Notes: a model not told the origin generated them from the sequence alone. A DNA stretch of 64,000 nt from Candidatus Lokiarchaeota archaeon (GCA_014730275.1 WJIL01000103.1:50084-114083), one strand, 5' to 3'; counted from the stretch's first letter, positions 1 to 8,914 are shown. Made by a program: numbers and translations.

Positions 1-253
1 AAAGGGTATTTTCCCCCGTGGGAGTTGGAATGTCCTCCTTTTCTTTCGTGTCTCGGGAATCGAAATCCTGTAGATTTTCGTTCGTCCTATTGAATCCATC
101 ACTAAGTGGGAGATTGAGGTTACTACTATCGAATACAGATAGGGCTACAATAGCAACTACCCCCATAACAGCGAATTTCCGGAGTGTCTCCAATTCCGTG
201 TCGTCCTCCTCGAGGCCAACTAACGATATCAGAACCCGATTGAATTGAAGCAA
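1..253 (-). CDS. Partial membrane-anchored protein, C-terminal part beyond window edge
   Basis: The reading frame is open from a TAG at about 257 on the minus strand to the window edge, so only the N-terminal part is seen. Possible starts are TTG at 253 and ATG at 166. The N-terminus is acidic (EEDD), followed by a hydrophobic run (FAVMGVVAIVALSVF) that could be a membrane anchor. After it comes a polar, Asn/Asp-rich segment. No family is recognised. A TATA-like stretch lies at 261-268, which would suit the ATG at 166 better than the TTG. The upstream region is shared with the divergent GTPase gene. The call depends on an open frame of about 84 codons with protein-like composition. Confidence 0.4.
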   Translation of the reverse strand, partial: MLQFNRVLISLVGLEEDDTELETLRKFAVMGVVAIVALSVFDSSNLNLPLSDGFNRTNENLQDFDSRDTKEKEDIPTPTGENTL

Positions 254-370
254 AATCTAAATATATAGTAATTTGTCTTGTATACTTCGTCGGTTTTTCG
301 ATTTCTGCTATTTGAAGAAACCAGGTTGTTTCTGTTTTCATCAAATTGAAAGACCACAAACACAATACTC

Positions 371-380
371 CTATATACTT
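371..380 (+). promoter_or_regulatory. TATA-like promoter element of the GTPase gene
   Basis: The sequence ctatatactt would place transcription start near 400. This argues against translation from the in-frame ATG at 346 and favours the ATGs at 415-433. Confidence 0.4.
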
Positions 381-432
381 TCTAAACAAAATATCGACCG
401 CGCCGCCTTTCGCAATGGAGGAGATGAGTCTA

Positions 433-1488
433 ATGACGGAAGGCATCCGCAGGCAGTTCAAAATATGCCTGATTGGAGACGGATACGTAGGAAAGACGTC
501 GATAAGACGACAGTATCTGGGTTCTGGCTTCAAGGCGAGTTATCTTCCAACGTTGGGTGTAGATTTTGCCCATACAACCGTAACTTATGATGATACTAGA
601 ACTCAGCTTGTAATTTGGGATATTGCCGGTCAACCTCTTTTCAAGAGTTTACGCAAACGATATTATCAGGGTTGTAGTGGTATTATTCTCGTATATTCCG
701 TCGTAGATCGTGTAACTTTTGATAATGCTTCGAAGTGGCTTGTTGAAGCTCATGGCTTTATCGGCGAATTACCGCCAGTCATTGTGGCGGCGAACAAAAT
801 CGATCTTCGGAATACGCGGCCGGAAAGGGAGATTGTGTCTCCTGCAGAGGGTAAGGCATTTACACAGAAGTTTAGTGAGGAGTTGGACACGGAAGCAGTA
901 TTCATTGAAACTTCAGCTTTGACAGGGGAGAACATTGACGAAGCTTTCATGAAATTGACCGAAATGATGTTTCAACAAACTGAGAAGTCTCGTAGAGCGG
1001 CGACAGCAGAAGCAACCACATCTGGGGAAACGGAATCATCTTCTGCAGTTTCATCATCTCCAGATGCTACTGCCACTCAGCTTCCTGATTTAGACCCTGT
1101 CACTTCTTTGGTAAGAGATTCTGAGGTTTTGAAACAGGACGAGATTGGAAAACAAATGGCCGAGCTGCTTGAGCTTCGCAAAGAACTCAGAAATGCTGAA
1201 GATGAACTGGCAAACGCTGTTTCAGACTACGAGACAAAACTCCTCACCCTTAGAAACACTGTACATGTCAAGAAGATGATGTACGAACACTTGAAGCGTC
1301 AAATCAGTGAGACAAGAGATGAATGGGCAGAAGCGTATGATGAGTACGTGGAAACGGATGAAAAGAAGAAAAAAGCGATTGAAGAGCGAAGTCAGCAAAT
1401 TGAGCATCTACGAAGGGAAATTGACAAGCTTGGGAAACGGATACGAACTCGCGTTAGTGATTTGAACCTAAAGAAATTGGCAGAGTGA
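433..1488 (+). CDS. Ras/Rab-like small GTPase with C-terminal coiled-coil extension
   Basis: The N-terminal 165 residues form a Ras-superfamily GTPase: P-loop GDGYVGKT (15-22), switch I Thr40, DIAGQ (63-67, usually DTAGQ), NKID (121-124) and ETSA (159-162). A Ser/Thr-rich linker follows, then about 120 charged, heptad-like residues predicted to form a coiled coil, rich in Lys and Glu. There is no C-terminal prenylation motif. The protein is 351 residues, about twice a normal small GTPase. ATG 433 is chosen because GGAGGAG at 417-423 lies nine bases upstream. In-frame ATGs at 346, 415 and 424 also exist. Eukaryote-like Ras/Rab GTPases are typical of Asgard archaea. The coiled coil suggests an effector or oligomerisation role (inference). 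Confidence 0.9.
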   Translation: MTEGIRRQFKICLIGDGYVGKTSIRRQYLGSGFKASYLPTLGVDFAHTTVTYDDTRTQLVIWDIAGQPLFKSLRKRYYQGCSGIILVYSVVDRVTFDNASKWLVEAHGFIGELPPVIVAANKIDLRNTRPEREIVSPAEGKAFTQKFSEELDTEAVFIETSALTGENIDEAFMKLTEMMFQQTEKSRRAATAEATTSGETESSSAVSSSPDATATQLPDLDPVTSLVRDSEVLKQDEIGKQMAELLELRKELRNAEDELANAVSDYETKLLTLRNTVHVKKMMYEHLKRQISETRDEWAEAYDEYVETDEKKKKAIEERSQQIEHLRREIDKLGKRIRTRVSDLNLKKLAE

Positions 1489-1620
1489 AATGTTGACATC
1501 AATCGCGATTTCACTTGCCCGAGTTCCAGCAAACAGACCGAAAATAGCACTGTAGTTGCCAATTTGGTTACGTTTGATTTTCAAGAGATTCATTCTAGGC
1601 GATTGGAAGTGTATTGGGGC

Positions 1621-1908
1621 CTAGAGTTTGAAGACAATCTTGTTTTTCTTTACTGAGCAGATTTTCTTCAGACCATGTTTTCCAGCTTCGTATTCTGCTT
1701 CGATAATACCTACTTCTTCAAGTATTTTGACCTGAGCGCTTGAGTTTGCCTCTGTCATATCGAGCCTCTTTGCAATCTCTGTGATCATCATTGGTCCCTC
1801 TTCTTGCAGGAGCCGTATGATTTTGAGGCGGGACGCAGTACCTAAAGCACTGCCAACTGCTATAATGTCATCTCCAGTAAGTTCTAGTGTATCATTCGAG
1901 GAAGGCAT
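1621..1908 (-). CDS. ArsR-family winged-helix transcriptional regulator
   Basis: This 95-residue protein has the ArsR fold: helix-turn-helix around LGTASRLKIIRLL and MMITEIAKRLDMTEANSSAQV, followed by a wing (EAEYEAGKHGLKKICS). Family members repress their targets by binding palindromic DNA near the promoter and sense metals or redox state. Here there is no obvious Cys metal site beyond one Cys near the C-terminus. It converges with the GTPase gene. Two near-identical copies of a 20-bp AT-rich element lie directly upstream and could be autoregulatory operators. The function of its target genes is unknown. Confidence 0.85.
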   Translation of the reverse strand: MPSSNDTLELTGDDIIAVGSALGTASRLKIIRLLQEEGPMMITEIAKRLDMTEANSSAQVKILEEVGIIEAEYEAGKHGLKKICSVKKNKIVFKL

Positions 1909-1930
1909 AAACCTGATTTTGTCGCTACTA

Positions 1931-1985
1931 TTAGATAAAACTTTTCATATGCTTGTCAATTCAGTTAGATGAAAACTTTTTATAT
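1931..1985. promoter_or_regulatory. Duplicated AT-rich element upstream of the ArsR gene
   Basis: TTAGATAAAACTTTTCATAT (1931-1950) and TTAGATGAAAACTTTTTATA (from 1965) are near-identical direct copies about 34 bp apart, each with an AAAACTTTT near-palindrome. The proximal copy lies about 23-42 bp from the ArsR start codon, where the TATA box is expected. Confidence 0.45.
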
Positions 1986-2102
1986 TCGTGCTATGTATGG
2001 ATGTGTCTCTCGGTGTAGCTAGGCGCCGTATACAATGTTCTAGATTAATCAAGGGATCATATTCATACTTCTGTATCTCGACTGAATTCTACATTGGAGA
2101 AA

Positions 2103-2354
2103 CTACCCAAGCACAAAATCCGGTGGATACATGACGAAGTACTGCACAACGATTGACAGGATTATGCCACTCATGACAAGACTTCGCCCTTTTCCAATGT
2201 TAGCCTCAGTAAACCATAATATGGCCCCTGCTAGAACTACAATCGCTCCCGAAATTCTGCCTATGAGGATTAGAAAGTCCCAGATTTCGACGAAGTAGGT
2301 TGAAATCATCTCTGCGAATCGACTCAAGGGGCTTAGTATTTTGAGATACTGCAT
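2103..2354 (-). CDS. Small membrane protein, two predicted transmembrane segments
   Basis: The 83-residue product has two hydrophobic stretches (around residues 25-47 and 60-77) joined by a short loop containing NIGKGRS. No family is recognised. It starts with ATG at 2354 and lies downstream of the QueG-like gene on the same strand, with 117 bp between them. Stand-alone transcription is possible. The call rests on its hydrophobic periodicity and uninterrupted frame. Confidence 0.55.
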   Translation of the reverse strand: MQYLKILSPLSRFAEMISTYFVEIWDFLILIGRISGAIVVLAGAILWFTEANIGKGRSLVMSGIILSIVVQYFVMYPPDFVLG

Positions 2355-2471
2355 GATTTGAACCTATTATTGGTTTCTGCCAGATGATTTAAACACCCAC
2401 AAGAGAATTCAGCATCACGACTGTCATCTTGGCTTGAATGGCCGTTTCTTCCGGGAGGATTTCATGATTTT

Positions 2472-3332
2472 TCAGGTGTTCCGTGATGAACTTCTTGGAA
2501 TCCCGGACTCACACGGTACCCCAACTTGGCACAATCCACATGCATCAGACCCAAAGCCATATCCTTCTTTTGCCCTCTTCCTTGCTTTCTCCAAATGCTC
2601 CACGCATTTTCCTTTGTTATGACCTTCTTCAGAAATCGCACCAACAGGACATCGGTCAATGCAATCAGTACATGAATTGTCGACAAAGAACAAACAGTAT
2701 TCTCTATGGTCTGAATAGGGTCGTTTGGAAGGGGGGATTTTTGCTTCCACAATTACTGACCCACATCGCATGGCTTTTCCAAGAGGAGTAATCAAACCAT
2801 CACAAAGGCCAAATGTACCTAGACCAGCCGCATAAGCTGCATGACGTTCTGACCAAGTAGATGCATAACTATAATCCTCGGAGAATTTCTCGCGGAACTC
2901 TGGCATGAGAACTGGAGCAACTGCCCGATAACCTTGCTCAGATAGAGAATCCACCACGTATTCTCTTAACTTATTGTTGACTTCCTCGCCGAATACTTTT
3001 GCTCGCATCCACTTTTCTGAAGGAAACGTTGTTCTTTTCCTTTGGCTCATCTTCGTAGCCTCAGTCTGGGGAAGAATCCAAGTCAAAAGAGTAAGATCTG
3101 AAGCCTCGAGCTGAGCTCGTGGAAACTTCTGGAGAAACGCTTCTTTTGGTGTGAGCATGAAATCTCCTATATCTTCTTTGTAGAATTTGTATAGTGGGTC
3201 TGCTCCATTCGAGAAACCCATCAGAGGATTGGCCCAGGCTTTTTCATCTGTACCCTCTCCCAGGGAGTTGATTGGTGATTCCTGAATGAATGTCTGAACA
3301 CGGTTACGCAGCCAGTCTTTTGAAATAGCCAT
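2472..3332 (-). CDS. QueG/epoxyqueuosine-reductase-like iron-sulfur protein
   Basis: The protein has 286 residues. The middle part (RHAAYAAGLGTFG, then GLITPLGKAMRCG) resembles the QueG/reductive dehalogenase fold. The C-terminal part carries ferredoxin-like cysteines: CTDCIDRCP, a lone downstream Cys (KGKCVEHL) and CGLCQVGVPC, enough for two [4Fe-4S] clusters. QueG reduces epoxyqueuosine in tRNA using cobalamin. This protein is shorter, and the neighbours show no queuosine pathway, so the substrate is open. It may belong to the uncharacterised archaeal branch of 4Fe-4S double-cluster proteins. The family is distantly related to the reductive dehalogenase-like protein at 23.9-25.2 kb. Confidence 0.7.
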   Translation of the reverse strand: MAISKDWLRNRVQTFIQESPINSLGEGTDEKAWANPLMGFSNGADPLYKFYKEDIGDFMLTPKEAFLQKFPRAQLEASDLTLLTWILPQTEATKMSQRKRTTFPSEKWMRAKVFGEEVNNKLREYVVDSLSEQGYRAVAPVLMPEFREKFSEDYSYASTWSERHAAYAAGLGTFGLCDGLITPLGKAMRCGSVIVEAKIPPSKRPYSDHREYCLFFVDNSCTDCIDRCPVGAISEEGHNKGKCVEHLEKARKRAKEGYGFGSDACGLCQVGVPCESGIPRSSSRNT

Positions 3333-3482
3333 TGTATAGTTTTCTCTCCACAGTATTTCCGAAAAGGAACTACTACATTAGAGTTCAACTATCTCCCCCT
3401 TATCCAGACCACTAGTAAAACATCCCGGCTGAGTAAGTGTCCTTATAGCATGGATATGCGTACAAGAAAATGGGAAATACGG

Positions 3483-4313
3483 ATGTGCGACTTGCTCGGA
3501 CTCAACTTCAGTCACCCAATCAATACGAAAATTTCACTTGACCTATTCCAGCTTCGTGGAAAAGAGAATCCTGATGGTTGGGGGGTGGCCTATTATCGTG
3601 AGAATAAACTCCACGTGATAAAGGAACCAATGCCTTCAATCAAGAGTTTGTTATTCGATTTCGTAGAAGATTACCCTCGGACTTGCACCCTTATCTCTCA
3701 TGTCCGTCGTTCAACACGTGGAGGGAAACGCTATGCTAACACCCACCCATTTTACAGAGAGCTTAGTATCGGCTCCCACGTACAGGAATATGCATTTGCA
3801 CATAATGGCACCTTACAGGATGTATCATCCCTTACATCCGATTTCTACAAGCCTGTTGGTGAGACTGACTCAGAGCGAGCGTTTTGCTACCTTCTGGACA
3901 CTATTAGACAGCGGTCCATTGAAAGCTGGGGTTCTCGAGAATTCGCTCTAATTGAGAGCCTATTGCAGGATATGAACACCCCCGATAACACACTAAATTG
4001 CCTCTTTTCAAACGGGAATATGCTGTTCTGTTATTCAGATGAAAACGATCACAATGCTGGATTACGGTTTCTTTCGCTATCGAAAACATCCCGGAGTTTT
4101 GAATTACGAGATGAAGACAAACAATATGGCGAGGTGAAGGTGGGAACCTCACTAGTTGATGGCATTGAAGAGCCAAACATACAAGGCGTACTTGTTTCAA
4201 CACGTCGGCTAGGGAATCATGACTGGACTGAATTCAGAGGCGGAGAAATGATTGTTTTCAAGAATGGGAAAATGGTCTATCCATTCGACAAAAAGAATAG
4301 TCGGGACCTGTAA
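3483..4313 (+). CDS. Class II (Ntn) glutamine amidotransferase, YafJ-like
   Basis: The second residue after the ATG at 3483 is Cys (MCDLLGLN). Class II amidotransferases expose this Cys as the N-terminal nucleophile after Met removal. That decides the start over an upstream ATG at 3450, which would bury it. Family motifs follow: NPDGWGVAYY, SHVRRSTRG, NTHPF and FAHNGTL. These form the glutamine-hydrolysing domain, and there is no second synthase domain, as in YafJ/EgtC-like stand-alone proteins. At about 276 residues it is of normal length. The acceptor of the ammonia and the pathway are unknown. It converges with the SDR gene downstream. Confidence 0.85.
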   Translation: MCDLLGLNFSHPINTKISLDLFQLRGKENPDGWGVAYYRENKLHVIKEPMPSIKSLLFDFVEDYPRTCTLISHVRRSTRGGKRYANTHPFYRELSIGSHVQEYAFAHNGTLQDVSSLTSDFYKPVGETDSERAFCYLLDTIRQRSIESWGSREFALIESLLQDMNTPDNTLNCLFSNGNMLFCYSDENDHNAGLRFLSLSKTSRSFELRDEDKQYGEVKVGTSLVDGIEEPNIQGVLVSTRRLGNHDWTEFRGGEMIVFKNGKMVYPFDKKNSRDL

Positions 4314-4367
4314 TTGCCCCGACCAACCTTCTACACTAATTTGGTTTCGAAACCGAAAATGATGTGG

Positions 4368-5153
4368 CTAAAGCGCTGTCCAGCCGCCGTCTATGAACAG
4401 GGTTTCACCAGTCATGTAGTCTGAAGCTGGTGATGCGAGGTAGATCAGAGCTCCTTGAAGATCGAAAGGCTCTCCTACCCTTCCAAGGGCTGTTCTTGAC
4501 TTGATGAGCTGCCTTGCCTGTTCATCGTCCAGAATATCTTCCGTCATCTCGCTCGGGAAGAATCCTGGGGCTATCGCATTCACGTTGATGTTGTATGGTG
4601 CCCATTCAATTGCAAACGCCCGTGTGAGATTGATGACGGCTGCTTTTGATGCATAGTAGGGTGCAGCATGGAACTTGTCGCCCACAGCTCCGTAAATCGA
4701 TGCGATATTGATCATCTTGCCGAAATCTTGCTCTATCATTTGTCTTGCAGCTGTTCTAGCTGTAAGAAACACGCCTGTGAGATTGACATCTATGACCTTT
4801 TTCCAAACATCGAGTGGCATATCCACTGACGGTTCCATAGCTGCTATTCCTGCGTTATTGACCATAATCTCCAGTGAACCAAATTCTTCAACGGCCGCAT
4901 CGACCATGTTGATGACTTGGTCTTCTTTAGTTACGTCTGTCTCTACTGGTAAAACTCTGACATCATCATTTTTTTCCATGATTTTTTCTGCATTTTCAAC
5001 AAGTCGTTCGTATCGTCTTGCGGCAATCACAACATTGGCTCCAGCTTCTGCTAGCGCCTCCGCAAAATCAACACCAAGACCCGAGGAAGCACCGGTGACT
5101 ATGGCAGTATCACCTTCAATTCCGAAACACATCTCTGTGATATCTCGAGGCAT
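4368..5153 (-). CDS. Short-chain dehydrogenase/reductase (SDR)
   Basis: This is a classical SDR: TGASSGLG nucleotide-binding motif, NNAGIA, an active-site YYASK with an upstream Ser (ASIYG), and the C-terminal DGG typical of gluconate 5-dehydrogenase/3-oxoacyl-reductase relatives. It reduces or oxidises an alcohol/ketone using NAD(P)H. The substrate cannot be read from sequence. It lies 109 bp downstream of the 2-oxoacid dehydrogenase operon on the same strand but has its own putative promoter with a TTAAACATAGTTAA element. The ATG at 5153 is preferred. GTG at 5162 is an in-frame alternative. Confidence 0.85.
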   Translation of the reverse strand: MPRDITEMCFGIEGDTAIVTGASSGLGVDFAEALAEAGANVVIAARRYERLVENAEKIMEKNDDVRVLPVETDVTKEDQVINMVDAAVEEFGSLEIMVNNAGIAAMEPSVDMPLDVWKKVIDVNLTGVFLTARTAARQMIEQDFGKMINIASIYGAVGDKFHAAPYYASKAAVINLTRAFAIEWAPYNINVNAIAPGFFPSEMTEDILDDEQARQLIKSRTALGRVGEPFDLQGALIYLASPASDYMTGETLFIDGGWTAL

Positions 5154-5174
5154 TGTTATCACGGTTACAGTTAG

Positions 5175-5189
5175 TTAACTATGTTTAAT
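5175..5189 (-). promoter_or_regulatory. Putative operator, TTAAACATAGTTAAC
   Basis: On the minus strand this reads TTAAACATAGTTAAC and sits between an AT-rich TATA-like stretch (about 5188-5195) and the SDR start. It is a weaker match to the GTTAACAATAGTTAA element found upstream of E1alpha (10049-10063) and the zinc-ribbon gene (28395-28409). Confidence 0.4.
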
Positions 5190-5271
5190 AATATTGGCCT
5201 TTGCCCTTTTCCAATTGAATCTCCTCTATCAGAATTGCCCCTTCTCTGAAACCATGATATATTCTGGTTTT

Positions 5272-6681
5272 CTACCTGTTCATTACGTGAATGGCTTCAC
5301 CCCGAACCGAACCGACGGCCTCCATGATCATCTCTGGGAGGGTGGGATGGGGATGAACAGTGAATGCCAAATCTTCTGCTACAGCTCCCATCTCCAGAGC
5401 TAGAGAGACTTCACTGATCAAATCTGAAGCATCAGGTCCGATGATTTGTACACCAAGGATTACGCCTGTTCCTTCTTCTGCTACGACCTTCACGAAACCG
5501 TCAGTTTCGGCCTCGGTCATAGCCCGACCAGAAGCAGAGAAAGGCGCTCTGCCAGTGACTACCTCATATCCTCCTTCTCTGGCTTCTTCTTCTGTCATTC
5601 CTGCATAGGCGATTTCGGGATCAGTGAATACGACTCCCGGCATTGCTCGAAAATCAGCTTCAGATTCTTCTCCAGCGATGACCTCTGCTGCTATTACACC
5701 CTGTTTTGTTGCACGATGGGCCAAGAATGGGGGACCAGTACAGTCTCCGACGGCATAGTAGTGTGGGACATTGGTTTGCTGTTTATCGTTGATTGAGATA
5801 AACCCGTGATTGTCGGTTTCTATTCCCATATTTTCAAGATCTATGTCATCAGAACTAGCTTCTTTTCCATCTGATGCAATGATTTGGGTGGCCTTTACTT
5901 CCCGGGTTTCATCATCGACACTCACATGAACAATGGCTTGTCCGTTCTTGCTCGCTGTCACCTCTTGAATGACAGCTCCCATAACAACATCTATGCCTAG
6001 TTTCTCCATGCTCCTTTTCAGAAAACGCCCAAGCTGGGAATCTATTTCCTCTAACAACACCTTTCGTTCCCCAATCAGTGTGACTTTTGAACCGAATTTG
6101 GCATAGATTGTAGCAAGCTCCAGAGCAACATAGCCATCTCCCAGTACCACCAGGGAGTTTGGGATCTCCTCCATGTTCAGAGCATCACGAACGCCTAGTA
6201 TCTTAACTGCGTCACTTCCACTTCTCTCGAATGTTCTGAGAGCGGCTCCTGTGGCTATGATTATATCTTTGGCCTTGACTACCTCAGTTTCTTCGTCACC
6301 AGAAGTAATCTCGACCTCTTGGGTTTCGATAAGGCGAGCGGTACCCATAATCACATCGACCTTGTTAGCTTTGAGCAACTGCTTTACCCCACCAACAAGC
6401 TTCTTTTGGATTCCATCTTTCCAGCTATGAAGTTTCTTGGGATCAAGGGTCGTATTTTCAACTTCAATACCCATCTCTTTTGCTTCGTGAGCAATTTTAT
6501 GGTAGAGCCCACTGGCAGAAACAAGCGCCTTCGATGGTATACATCCCCAGTTCAGGCATTCCCCGCCGATATTTTCTTTTTCTACGAGGAGTACATCTTT
6601 TCCAAGCTGAGCCGATCTGATTGCAGCTGGATATCCTCCAGGTCCTCCACCTATTACCAGAACATCAATTTCACGTACCAT
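5272..6681 (-). CDS. lpdA: Dihydrolipoyl dehydrogenase (E3)
   Basis: This flavoprotein disulfide reductase reoxidises dihydrolipoamide on E2 and reduces NAD+. The FAD motif GGGPGG is at 11-16. The redox disulfide lies in GGECLNWGCIPSK (Cys42/Cys47), with Glu and Trp in place of the commoner Thr and Val. The NAD motif is near VVLGDGYVALE. The C-terminal HPHPTLPE provides the catalytic His-Glu pair contributed across the dimer. At 469 residues it has full length. It is the last gene of the E1alpha-E1beta-E2-E3 operon, separated from E2 by only three bases, which fits a dedicated E3 of this complex. Confidence 0.95.
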   Translation of the reverse strand: MVREIDVLVIGGGPGGYPAAIRSAQLGKDVLLVEKENIGGECLNWGCIPSKALVSASGLYHKIAHEAKEMGIEVENTTLDPKKLHSWKDGIQKKLVGGVKQLLKANKVDVIMGTARLIETQEVEITSGDEETEVVKAKDIIIATGAALRTFERSGSDAVKILGVRDALNMEEIPNSLVVLGDGYVALELATIYAKFGSKVTLIGERKVLLEEIDSQLGRFLKRSMEKLGIDVVMGAVIQEVTASKNGQAIVHVSVDDETREVKATQIIASDGKEASSDDIDLENMGIETDNHGFISINDKQQTNVPHYYAVGDCTGPPFLAHRATKQGVIAAEVIAGEESEADFRAMPGVVFTDPEIAYAGMTEEEAREGGYEVVTGRAPFSASGRAMTEAETDGFVKVVAEEGTGVILGVQIIGPDASDLISEVSLALEMGAVAEDLAFTVHPHPTLPEMIMEAVGSVRGEAIHVMNR

Positions 6682-6684
6682 AAT

Positions 6685-7917
6685 CTATTCCCCCAGCAGA
6701 AGCATTGCGGGATTTTCCATATACTCGATCACTTTGTTGGTGAATCTTGCCACAACCGCCCCATCTACAACTCTGTGATCGACGGACATCGAGAGAAACA
6801 AAGTTGGCCGAATAGCGATTTCCGGTCCGTCTTCCCCCTCAACAACAACGGGACGGAGCTTCTTTCTCATTACACCAAGAATGCCCACCTCAGGCCAGTT
6901 GATTATCGGTGTTGCCATGGTCCCTCCTATACTACCAACAGATGTTATGGTGAACGTTCCTTCCTGCACATCGTCAAGTGTCAATTCTCCGGATCTTGCC
7001 TTCTTCGCAACTGTTTCAATCTCTTCAGCCAGCTCCCACACACTCTTCTTGTCTGCATTCTTGATGACTGGAACCATCAACCCCTCTTCAGTATCCACTG
7101 CTATTCCAATATTGTAGTACTGCTTCACTACAATCTCCTCGTTTTCCTCATCAAGGGTGGAATTAAGCATTGGAAATTCTTTGAGAGCGGGTATCAGGGC
7201 TTTGATAATCAGAGGCAGATATGTGATATTGACCTCTCGTTCTTTTTCCATGGGTTCGGCTTGTTCTCTGAGCTTGTCTAGGGCTGTCATATCCACTTCA
7301 TCAAAGTAGGTGAAATGGGCTGCTCTGTCCTTTGACTTCCGAAGCCGACGTGCAATGGCCCGTCTTGTTCCTCTAAGCGGGATTCTTTCTTCACGTTGAG
7401 AATACTTTGGCTCCTCGGTTGTTCTTTCACGCTGCTTCATTGCTTTCTTGTAATTCTCTAGATCTTCTTGTCTCACTCGACCCGCTGGTCCAGTACCTGG
7501 CACATCGTGTAAATCGATGCCTGCTTCTCTAGCTCGTCTACGAACCGCAGGGGCAGCAAGCACCTTCTCAGTCTTTTTTCGAGATTTTGACTTGCTTTTG
7601 AATGGAGCAGTGGGCTTAAACAGAGAATCATCCTTTTCTTCAGTGACGGGTTTCTCCTTTGGTTTCTCTTCCACTTTGTCCGTTGTTTCTATTTTGACAA
7701 GTGTCTCACCAACACTAACAATATCTCCTTCTTCCTTCTCCAGCGATTTCACTTCGCCATCGACCGGGCTGGTTATTTCCACATTGACCTTCTCAGTATT
7801 GACTTCGACTACAAGTTGTTCCTCCTCTACCGAATCACCTGGCGAGATATGCCACAGCATAATCTCACCTTCTTGCACACCTTCACCGATATCCGCGAAT
7901 CTTAGCTCATAAATCAT
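6685..7917 (-). CDS. Dihydrolipoamide acyltransferase (E2 of 2-oxoacid dehydrogenase complex)
   Basis: The layout is standard. An N-terminal lipoyl domain carries the modified Lys43 in NTEKVNV. A Lys/Glu-rich flexible linker follows. The peripheral subunit-binding domain (APAVRRRAREAGIDL, PGTGPAGRV) is at about residues 120-155. The catalytic domain ends in DHRVVDG, whose His and Asp catalyse acyl transfer to CoA. There is one lipoyl domain, as in branched-chain and pyruvate E2s of Thermoplasma and Gram-positive bacteria. The acyl substrate cannot be decided. Lipoylation would require a ligase or synthase encoded elsewhere, as none is seen here. Confidence 0.95.
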   Translation of the reverse strand: MIYELRFADIGEGVQEGEIMLWHISPGDSVEEEQLVVEVNTEKVNVEITSPVDGEVKSLEKEEGDIVSVGETLVKIETTDKVEEKPKEKPVTEEKDDSLFKPTAPFKSKSKSRKKTEKVLAAPAVRRRAREAGIDLHDVPGTGPAGRVRQEDLENYKKAMKQRERTTEEPKYSQREERIPLRGTRRAIARRLRKSKDRAAHFTYFDEVDMTALDKLREQAEPMEKEREVNITYLPLIIKALIPALKEFPMLNSTLDEENEEIVVKQYYNIGIAVDTEEGLMVPVIKNADKKSVWELAEEIETVAKKARSGELTLDDVQEGTFTITSVGSIGGTMATPIINWPEVGILGVMRKKLRPVVVEGEDGPEIAIRPTLFLSMSVDHRVVDGAVVARFTNKVIEYMENPAMLLLGE

Positions 7918-7931
7918 CTATTTTCACTCCT

Positions 7932-8909
7932 CTAAAAGTTGTATACTCGTTGAACTCCTTCCAAAACTCTAGCTGGTGTCGGAAGATAATCCTCTTCTTG
8001 CACAAACGGGAATGGAGTATCAAATCCCGCTACTCGTACTATTGGACCTTCCATGTATTCTATCCATTTCTCGGCGACCAATGCCGAAAGCTCAGCCCCA
8101 AAACCCGTTGTTTTCGGTGCTTCTGTAACACTAACAACTCTTCCAGTTTTCGTGACTGACTCTTCAATGGTCTCTATATCAAGTGGCATCAGAGTCCGAA
8201 GATCCACGACTTCACACTCGATTCCGTGCTTCTCAGACGCTTCCTCTGCACTGTCCAATGCGACATGCAACATTGAGCCATATGAAATGACTGTGACGTC
8301 ACTTCCTTTCCTAGCGATTTTAGCATTTCCAAGCGGTATGCTATATTCATCATCAGGGACCTCTTCTCTGAATGCTCTGTAGAGCCTTTTGGGCTCCATG
8401 AATAAGACTGGATCTGGATCCTTGATGCTGGACATTAGCAACCCTTTGGCATCATGTGGTCCACTTGGAACAACCACTTTGATTCCTGGAGTGTGGGTGA
8501 AGTAGGCTTCCGGACTCTGGCTATGATAGATTGCCCCTCCAACTCCACCACCATATGGAGCTCTAATTGTCACCGGAGTCTCAAAGAGCCCCCCGCTTCG
8601 ATACCTGAACTTGGATAGCTCCGACATAATCTGATCGAAGCCGGGCCAGATGAAATCTATGAACTGAATCTCCGGTACTGGAATCAAACCATTCAACGCC
8701 AACCCGATTGAGAAACCAAGCACACCACTTTCATTCAACGGCGTATCTATTACACGTTCAGAACCAAACTCCTCGATCAAACCCTCAGTTGCCCTAAATA
8801 CACCACCATTGACCCCAATGTCCTCTCCCAAGAGGATTATCCGGTCATCTTCGGCCATCACGTCTCGAAGAGTGCTTCTTATGCTCTCAACCATTGTACG
8901 GTCCGACAT
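7932..8909 (-). CDS. 2-oxoacid dehydrogenase E1 component, beta subunit
   Basis: This transketolase-like subunit pairs with E1alpha to decarboxylate a 2-oxoacid and transfer the acyl group to lipoyl-E2. Recognisable motifs are LGEDIG, GVFRATEGL, TPLNESG and the PYGGGVGGAIYHSQSPEA loop with the conserved His. The C-terminal part contains VVDLRTLMPLD and VTEAPKTTGFGAE. ATG 8909 is chosen because GGAGGGGTGA precedes it and it begins five bases past the E1alpha stop. A frame extending to 8966 would overlap E1alpha. The substrate may be pyruvate or branched-chain 2-oxoacids, which sequence reading alone cannot separate. Confidence 0.95.
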   Translation of the reverse strand: MSDRTMVESIRSTLRDVMAEDDRIILLGEDIGVNGGVFRATEGLIEEFGSERVIDTPLNESGVLGFSIGLALNGLIPVPEIQFIDFIWPGFDQIMSELSKFRYRSGGLFETPVTIRAPYGGGVGGAIYHSQSPEAYFTHTPGIKVVVPSGPHDAKGLLMSSIKDPDPVLFMEPKRLYRAFREEVPDDEYSIPLGNAKIARKGSDVTVISYGSMLHVALDSAEEASEKHGIECEVVDLRTLMPLDIETIEESVTKTGRVVSVTEAPKTTGFGAELSALVAEKWIEYMEGPIVRVAGFDTPFPFVQEEDYLPTPARVLEGVQRVYNF

Positions 8910-8914
8910 AACCT

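Noticed and set aside
346..432. Upstream N-terminal extension of the GTPase.
   Set aside because: A TATA-like box at 371-380 lies inside it, and the extension has no GTPase similarity.
6319..7281. A 320-codon open frame on the plus strand opposite the E3/E2 genes.
   Set aside because: It lies antisense to well-supported enzyme genes, has no family motif, and its composition (many Ser, Cys, Phe, His) is typical of a shadow frame.
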